A stretch of DNA of 7,031 bases, from the NCBI GenBank assembly GCA_016938795.1, contig JAFGTZ010000112.1:1-7031 (forward strand), read 5' to 3'. The notes under the pieces were generated by a model. It saw only the letters and a list, made by a program, of their open reading frames with translations, had not been told where the DNA came from and did not search any database. The stretch comes from Chromatiaceae bacterium. GTDB taxonomy: Bacteria > Pseudomonadota > Gammaproteobacteria > Chromatiales > Chromatiaceae. Shown one piece after another: positions 1-7,031 of this stretch (positions within the stretch are counted from its first letter, which is position 1; each line of letters starts with the position of its first letter). The translations under genes were made by a program, and so were the position numbers.

Positions 1-1
1 C

Positions 2-3619
<3,618 letters not shown>

Positions 3620-3635
3620 GGGGCGCTCATGCCGA

Positions 3636-3680
3636 AGAAACAAATCGGCGGTTGACACCTCTGGGGTGTCTCCCTATACT
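3636..3680 (+). promoter_or_regulatory. Strong sigma70-type promoter with UP-like tract
   Basis: A perfect -35 (TTGACA, 3652-3657) and a 5/6 -10 (TATACT, 3675-3680) are separated by an ideal 17-bp spacer. An A-rich tract (AGAAACAAAT, 3636-3645) sits where an UP element would lie. The bases after the -10 (GCCCTG, 3681-3686) form a GC-rich discriminator, typical of growth-rate and ppGpp-controlled promoters for the translation machinery. The predicted start is about 3686-3688. It is placed to drive the rpsL-rpsG-fusA-tuf genes, but an intrinsic terminator follows within about 5 bases of the start. The promoter is inferred from motifs only. Confidence 0.8.
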
Positions 3681-3691
3681 GCCCTGTCTCA

Positions 3692-3724
3692 GCTAGCCGG
3701 CCTGCGCCGGCTAGCCTATTTTTT
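3692..3724 (+). terminator. Rho-independent terminator/attenuator between rpoC and rpsL
   Basis: A perfect 10-bp GC-rich stem (GCTAGCCGGC at 3692-3701 with GCCGGCTAGC at 3706-3715) closes a four-base loop (CTGC). Three bases later comes a run of six T (3719-3724). This is a textbook intrinsic terminator on the + strand. The sequence upstream of the left arm has no A-run, so it should not work in the other direction. It would end rpoC transcripts, and it would also stop transcripts from the promoter at 3652-3680 after about 37-39 nucleotides unless RNA polymerase reads through. Confidence 0.88.
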
Positions 3725-3862
3725 CTAGTCCGGTTCCCTGGTCTGGGCGCATCCGCCCGGTCCCCGAGTCGATCGATCGCACGAGCGTGCGCCCTTGTTG
3801 GTGCGCCGTGATGTTGCGCAGATGTCGTTCGGCTTTCGTGATATTGGCGCGAGGGCGCCCCT
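3725..3862 (+). promoter_or_regulatory. Untranslated leader of rpsL with several possible hairpins
   Basis: No convincing gene is present between the terminator and the rpsL ribosome-binding site. Several short inverted repeats could fold in RNA: CTGGGCG/CGCCCGG (3743-3749 with 3754-3760, one G-U), GTGCGCC/GGTGCGC (3787-3793 with 3800-3806, two G-U), and GGCGC/GCGCC (3846-3850 with 3855-3859), the last just before the Shine-Dalgarno. CGATCGATCG (3770-3779) is self-complementary. I found no second promoter here; GATATT at 3840-3845 has no acceptable -35. Ribosomal-protein leaders are often control sites, but I cannot match this one to a known family, and GC-rich DNA gives such hairpins by chance. 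Confidence 0.4.
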
Positions 3863-3866
3863 GGAG
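3863..3866 (+). promoter_or_regulatory. Ribosome-binding site deciding the rpsL start
   Basis: GGAG lies 9 bases before the ATG at 3876. It selects the conserved MATINQLVRKPRK start over an upstream in-frame alternative at 3795 that would add 27 unconserved residues. Confidence 0.8.
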
Positions 3867-3875
3867 ACTGATTGC

Positions 3876-4250
3876 ATGGCAACCATCAACCAACTCGTGC
3901 GCAAGCCTCGCAAGCGCAATGTGGCGAAGAGCAATGTGCCGGCCCTGGAGGCCTGTCCTCAGCGCCGCGGTGTTTGTACGCGCGTCTATACCACTACCCC
4001 GAAGAAGCCGAACTCGGCGCTGCGCAAGGTCGCGCGCGTGCGTCTGACGAACGGTTACGAAGTCGCCTCCTATATCGGCGGTGAGGGGCATAACCTGCAG
4101 GAACACTCGGTGGTGCTGATCCGTGGCGGTCGTGTGAAGGACCTTCCCGGTGTGCGCTATCACACCGTGCGCGGCACCCTCGACACCTCGGGCGTCGAGA
4201 AGCGCCGTCAGGGTCGTTCCAAGTACGGCGCCAAGCGCCCGAAAAGCTGA
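3876..4250 (+). CDS. rpsL: 30S ribosomal protein S12
   Basis: S12 lies at the decoding centre of the small ribosomal subunit, where it helps monitor codon-anticodon pairing and connects to the path of EF-G and EF-Tu. The product is 124 residues, the same as E. coli, and aligns without gaps from MATINQLVRKPRKRNVAKSN to the KYGAKRPKS end. The signature TTPKKPNSALRK carries Lys43, and RGGRVKDLPGVRYHTVRG carries Lys88 and Pro91, the classical streptomycin-resistance positions, all in the sensitive form. Asp89 is the residue modified by RimO methylthiotransferase in E. coli. The upstream in-frame extension to 3795 is rejected because it is unconserved and lies before the Shine-Dalgarno. It is the first gene of the str cluster, with rpsG starting 36 bases after its stop. 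Confidence 0.99.
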   Translation: MATINQLVRKPRKRNVAKSNVPALEACPQRRGVCTRVYTTTPKKPNSALRKVARVRLTNGYEVASYIGGEGHNLQEHSVVLIRGGRVKDLPGVRYHTVRGTLDTSGVEKRRQGRSKYGAKRPKS

Positions 4251-4286
4251 TTCAGTATCCAAGATCAAGGTCGGAGTCGATAGATC

Positions 4287-4757
4287 ATGCCGAGAAGACG
4301 CGTTGCCGCCCGTCGCCAGATCCTGCCGGATCCCAAGCACGGGAGCGAGTTGCTGGCCAAGTTCATCAATATGCTCATGGAAGATGGCAAGAAGTCCGTC
4401 GCTGAGCGCATCATCTATCGCGCGCTCGATCAGATCGCGGATAAGAAGGGTGCTGAGCCCATCGAGCTGCTGGAGCAGGCCATGGACAATGTGCGCCCGG
4501 CGGTCGAGGTGAAGTCTCGTCGTGTCGGTGGCGCCACCTACCAGGTGCCGGTTGAGGTGCGTCCCACGCGTCGCAACTCGCTGGCGATGCGCTGGCTGAT
4601 CGATGCGGCGCGCAAGCGCTCCGAGAAGTCGATGGCGCTGCGCCTGGCTGGCGAGCTTATGGACGCCGCCGAATCGCGCGGTTCGGCGGTCAAGAAGAAG
4701 GAAGACACGCATCGCATGGCGGAGGCTAACAAGGCCTTTTCGCACTACCGCTGGTAG
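4287..4757 (+). CDS. rpsG: 30S ribosomal protein S7
   Basis: S7 is a primary 16S rRNA-binding protein that starts assembly of the 30S head and lines the E site. The product is 156 residues, the common bacterial length, from MPRRRVAARRQILPDPKHGS to HYRW and TAG at 4755-4757. The helical core (LAKFINMLMEDGKKSVAERI), the basic beta-hairpin (SRRVGGATYQVPVEVRPTRR) and the C-terminal KKKEDTHRMAEANKAFSHYRW region are all intact. The end at Trp156 matches the short form of E. coli S7, not the K-12 form that runs about 23 residues further. CGGAG at 4272-4276 is a Shine-Dalgarno 10 bases before the ATG. In E. coli S7 represses this operon by binding between rpsL and rpsG; here that gap is only 36 bases. 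Confidence 0.99.
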   Translation: MPRRRVAARRQILPDPKHGSELLAKFINMLMEDGKKSVAERIIYRALDQIADKKGAEPIELLEQAMDNVRPAVEVKSRRVGGATYQVPVEVRPTRRNSLAMRWLIDAARKRSEKSMALRLAGELMDAAESRGSAVKKKEDTHRMAEANKAFSHYRW

Positions 4758-4791
4758 CGCCCCTCGCGGCGTTACCTCGTTTCAGCTTCAG

Positions 4792-4803
4792 CGTTCTTTA
4801 AGA
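4792..4803 (+). promoter_or_regulatory. boxA-like sequence in the rpsG-fusA gap
   Basis: CGTTCTTTAAGA matches 9 of 12 bases of the E. coli rRNA boxA antitermination element (TGCTCTTTAACA), including an exact TCTTTAA core. It lies in an AT-rich patch of the 66-bp gap, just upstream of the fusA ribosome-binding site, and is followed by ATTATCAG, which resembles the bases following boxA in rRNA leaders. In known systems boxA RNA binds NusB and S10 (NusE). The role here is inference from sequence resemblance; chance or AT-rich spacing for fusA initiation is possible. Confidence 0.3.
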
Positions 4804-4808
4804 TTATC

Positions 4809-4826
4809 AGGGCGGATTCAGTCGTG
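4809..4826 (+). promoter_or_regulatory. Ribosome-binding region and GTG start of fusA
   Basis: The imperfect purine-rich AGGGCGGA (4809-4816) ends 7 bases before GTG at 4824-4826. The GTG is chosen because it begins the conserved MARSTPIERYRN terminus. The next in-frame ATG (residue 16) would remove part of the first strand before the P-loop. GTG plus a weak Shine-Dalgarno is a modest initiation signal for such an abundant protein. Confidence 0.75.
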
Positions 4827-6920
4827 GCACGTAGCACCCCTATCGAGCGGTACCGCAATCTCGGTATCATGGCGCACATTGATGCCGGGAAGACCACTAC
4901 CACCGAGCGCATCCTCTTTTATACGGGGGTCTCGCACAAGATTGGCGAGGTGCACGACGGTGCGGCCACCATGGACTGGATGGAGCAGGAGCAGGAGCGT
5001 GGTATCACCATCACCTCCGCAGCGACCACCTGCTTCTGGAAAGGCATGGATCGCGACCGTCCTGAGCATCGCATCAACATCATCGATACCCCCGGGCACG
5101 TTGACTTCACCATCGAGGTGGAGCGTTCGTTGCGCGTGCTTGACGGCGCCTGCGCGGTTTTCTGCGCGGTCGGCGGTGTCGAGCCTCAGTCCGAGACCGT
5201 CTGGCGTCAGGCCGACAAGTACGGCGTGCCGCGCATCGCCTTTGTCAACAAGATGGACCGCATGGGTGCGAACTTCCTGCGCGTAGTGCAGCAGGTCAAG
5301 GATCGTCTCGGCGGTAATTCCGTTCCCATCCAAATCCCGATCGGCGCCGAAGAAGACTTCAAGGGCGTGGTCGATCTGGTGCGCATGAAGGCCATCTACT
5401 GGGATGAAGAAAGTCGCGGCATGGAGTACGAGGCCCGCGATATCCCCGAGGATTTGGTCGATCTCTGCGTCGAGTGGCGCGAGAAGATGGTCGAGGCCGC
5501 CGCCGAAGCCAACGAGGAATTCATGGAGAAGTACCTCGAAGGCAACGAGCTGACTGAAGCCGAAATCAAGCAGGGTCTGCGTGCGCGCGCACTGAAGAGC
5601 GAAATCGTGCCCATGATGTGCGGTTCGGCCTTCAAGAACAAGGGCGTGCAGGCCATGCTCGACGCCGTGCTCGACTACATGCCCTCGCCGGTCGATGTGC
5701 CCGCCATTCGCGGTATCCTCGATGACAAGGACGAGACCGAGGCGACGCGCGAGTCCTCTGACGATGCGCCGTTCTCCGCGCTGGCCTTCAAGATTGCGAC
5801 CGATCCCTTCGTGGGCACCCTGACCTTCTTCCGTGTGTATTCGGGCGTTATCAGCTCGGGCGATACCGTCTACAACCCGGTCAAGAGCAAAAAAGAGCGT
5901 GTTGGCCGTATCCTGCAGATGCACGCCAATGATCGCCAGGAAATCAAGGAAGTGCGCGCTGGCGACATCGCTGCCGCCGTGGGTCTGAAGGATGTCACCA
6001 CGGGCGATACCCTGTGCGATCTCAACAACATCATTACCCTGGAGCGCATGGAGTTCCCCGAGCCGGTTATCTCGGTTGCGGTTGAGCCCAAGACCAAGGG
6101 CGACCAGGAAAAGATGGGCATCGCGCTGCAAAAGCTCGCACAGGAAGACCCCTCGTTCCGCGTCCATACCGATGAGGAATCTGGTCAGACCATCATTTCC
6201 GGCATGGGTGAGCTGCACCTTGAAATCATCGTCGATCGCATGCGTCGCGAGTTCAAGGTCGAGGCCAATGTAGGCGCGCCCCAGGTCAGCTATCGCGAGA
6301 CCATTCGCACCACGGTCGAGCAGGAAACCAAGTTCGCGCGTCAGTCCGGCGGTCGCGGCCAGTTTGGTCACGTCTATATCCGTCTGGAGCCGCAGGAGCC
6401 GGGCGCGGGCTACGAGTTCGTCAATGCCATCGTCGGCGGCGTGGTGCCAAAGGAATATATTCCGGCGGTTGACAAGGGTATCCAGGAAGCCATGAAGAAC
6501 GGCGTGCTTGCCGGCTTCCCCATCGTGGATGTCAAGGCAACGCTCTACGATGGCTCCTATCACGAGGTCGATTCCAGCGAAATGGCGTTCAAGATCGCCG
6601 GCTCCATGGCGCTCAAGGAAGGCACGGCCAAGGCCAAGCCGGTGCTGCTCGAACCCATCATGAAGGTCGAGGTCGTCACCCCCGAGGAAAACATGGGCGA
6701 CGTCATGGGCGACCTCAACAGCCGTCGCGGCATGATTCAAGGCATGGAGGATGCCCCCTCGGGCAAGGTCATCCGTGCCGAGGTGCCGCTGGCTGAAATG
6801 TTCGGCTATGCCACCGATCTGCGCTCGGCCACTCAGGGTCGCGCCACCTACAGCATGGAGTTCTGCAAGTACAACGAGGTACCGGCGAGCATCGCCGAGG
6901 CAGTCTCCAAGAAGAAGTAA
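4824..6920 (+). CDS. fusA: Translation elongation factor G
   Basis: EF-G is the GTPase that drives tRNA-mRNA translocation and, with ribosome recycling factor, splits post-termination ribosomes. The product has 698 residues (E. coli 704). Domain I holds the P-loop AHIDAGKT (17-24), switch I RGITI (59-63), switch II DTPGH with Asp88 and catalytic His92, and NKMD (142-145). CGSAFKNKGVQAMLD gives the G5 region. Domain II contains FSALAFKIATDPFVGTLTFFRVYSG. Domain III contains DPSFRVHTDEESGQTIISGMGELHL. Domain IV has RQSGGRGQFGHV and the tip loop GSYHEVDSSE, with His580 at the ribosomal A-site end. Domain V ends with the MFGYATDLRS and TQGRATYSMEF motifs. The small length deficit comes from loops in domain IV. 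It looks like the canonical fully active EF-G, not the divergent EF-G2. It starts with GTG, 66 bases after rpsG; tuf follows after 24 bases. Confidence 0.99.
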   Translation: MARSTPIERYRNLGIMAHIDAGKTTTTERILFYTGVSHKIGEVHDGAATMDWMEQEQERGITITSAATTCFWKGMDRDRPEHRINIIDTPGHVDFTIEVERSLRVLDGACAVFCAVGGVEPQSETVWRQADKYGVPRIAFVNKMDRMGANFLRVVQQVKDRLGGNSVPIQIPIGAEEDFKGVVDLVRMKAIYWDEESRGMEYEARDIPEDLVDLCVEWREKMVEAAAEANEEFMEKYLEGNELTEAEIKQGLRARALKSEIVPMMCGSAFKNKGVQAMLDAVLDYMPSPVDVPAIRGILDDKDETEATRESSDDAPFSALAFKIATDPFVGTLTFFRVYSGVISSGDTVYNPVKSKKERVGRILQMHANDRQEIKEVRAGDIAAAVGLKDVTTGDTLCDLNNIITLERMEFPEPVISVAVEPKTKGDQEKMGIALQKLAQEDPSFRVHTDEESGQTIISGMGELHLEIIVDRMRREFKVEANVGAPQVSYRETIRTTVEQETKFARQSGGRGQFGHVYIRLEPQEPGAGYEFVNAIVGGVVPKEYIPAVDKGIQEAMKNGVLAGFPIVDVKATLYDGSYHEVDSSEMAFKIAGSMALKEGTAKAKPVLLEPIMKVEVVTPEENMGDVMGDLNSRRGMIQGMEDAPSGKVIRAEVPLAEMFGYATDLRSATQGRATYSMEFCKYNEVPASIAEAVSKKK

Positions 6921-6944
6921 CGAATTGTCGAAGGGTAGAGCGGG

Positions 6945-7031
6945 ATGTCCAAAGCAAAATTCGAACGCAGCAAGCCCCACGTCAACGTGGGCACCATTGG
7001 TCACGTTGACCACGGCAAGACGACGCTGACG
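6945..7031 (+). CDS. tuf: Translation elongation factor Tu (3'-partial)
   Basis: EF-Tu is the GTPase that delivers aminoacyl-tRNA to the ribosome. Only the first 29 codons are in the window and the frame is open at the edge. The N-terminus MSKAKFERSKPHVNVGTIGH runs into the P-loop GHVDHGKT (residues 19-26), which is diagnostic of EF-Tu. The ATG is 24 bases after the fusA stop, with AAGGG at 6931-6935 as a plausible Shine-Dalgarno 9 bases upstream, so it is almost certainly cotranscribed with fusA. Gammaproteobacteria often carry two nearly identical tuf copies. The gene's position after fusA corresponds to tufA of E. coli, but copy number cannot be seen here. Confidence 0.97.
   Translation, partial: MSKAKFERSKPHVNVGTIGHVDHGKTTLT

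Noticed and set aside
3631..3649. Hairpin GCCGA...TCGGC just after rpoC as the rpoC terminator
   Set aside because: Five-base-pair stem with a nine-base loop and no T-tract after it. The far stronger terminator is at 3692-3724.
3840..3845. GATATT as a second -10 element close to rpsL
   Set aside because: No reasonable -35 at 16-18 bp upstream and no extended -10 TGn in the right place.
3795..3875. N-terminal extension of S12 from an upstream in-frame start
   Set aside because: The extra 27 residues are not part of the S12 family, and a Shine-Dalgarno at 3863-3866 serves the conserved ATG at 3876.
3876..4250. Streptomycin-resistance substitutions in S12
   Set aside because: Lys43, Lys88 and Pro91 are all the wild-type residues.
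3711..4745. A 344-codon - strand open frame across rpsG, rpsL and the leader
   Set aside because: Codon-opposed to both ribosomal protein genes, with low-complexity Arg/His/Leu-rich translation and no recognisable domain.
4818..7013. A 731-codon open frame on the - strand opposite fusA and the start of tuf
   Set aside because: It lies codon-for-codon opposite fusA, so it is broken only by TTA, CTA or TCA sense codons, which a GC-rich, strongly codon-biased gene avoids. The translation resembles no protein I know. It is a codon-bias shadow.

Overview
The window is a highly conserved information-processing locus in the order rpoC (5'-truncated by the window edge), rpsL, rpsG, fusA, tuf (3'-truncated). 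All genes are on the + strand and encode the RNA polymerase beta' subunit, ribosomal proteins S12 and S7, and elongation factors G and Tu. The proteins are closely E. coli-like: RpoC carries the large trigger-loop insertion and gammaproteobacterial wording throughout, and S7 ends at the HYRW terminus. Codon use is GC-rich. This indicates a GC-rich gammaproteobacterium. A Chromatiales-like or similar environmental lineage is a guess, and the species cannot be named from this sequence.

Layout: positions 2-3619 hold about the last 80% of rpoC. A 256-bp gap (3620-3875) holds a near-consensus sigma70 promoter with a GC-rich discriminator, then almost at once a perfect 10-bp stem plus T-tract intrinsic terminator, then a leader with several possible hairpins. 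rpsL (3876-4250), rpsG (4287-4757), fusA (4824-6920, GTG start) and tuf (from 6945) follow with gaps of 36, 66 and 24 bp, as in a classical 'str' operon. The gene set is ordinary: transcription elongation followed by decoding-site proteins and the two GTPase elongation factors, normally co-regulated with growth rate.

I see no mobile element, CRISPR array, defence system or tRNA/rRNA gene. The unusual points lie inside the housekeeping genes and their control regions. (1) RpoC has a net 99-residue in-frame insertion between the rim-helix region and the F-loop/bridge-helix region, relative to E. coli as I recall it. (2) The position equivalent to E. coli beta' R362, a ppGpp site 1 residue, is Met, while the other site 1 beta' residues I could check are kept. 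(3) The only strong promoter upstream of the str genes fires directly into a strong terminator, which suggests attenuation or a very short RNA. (4) A boxA-like antitermination motif lies just before fusA.
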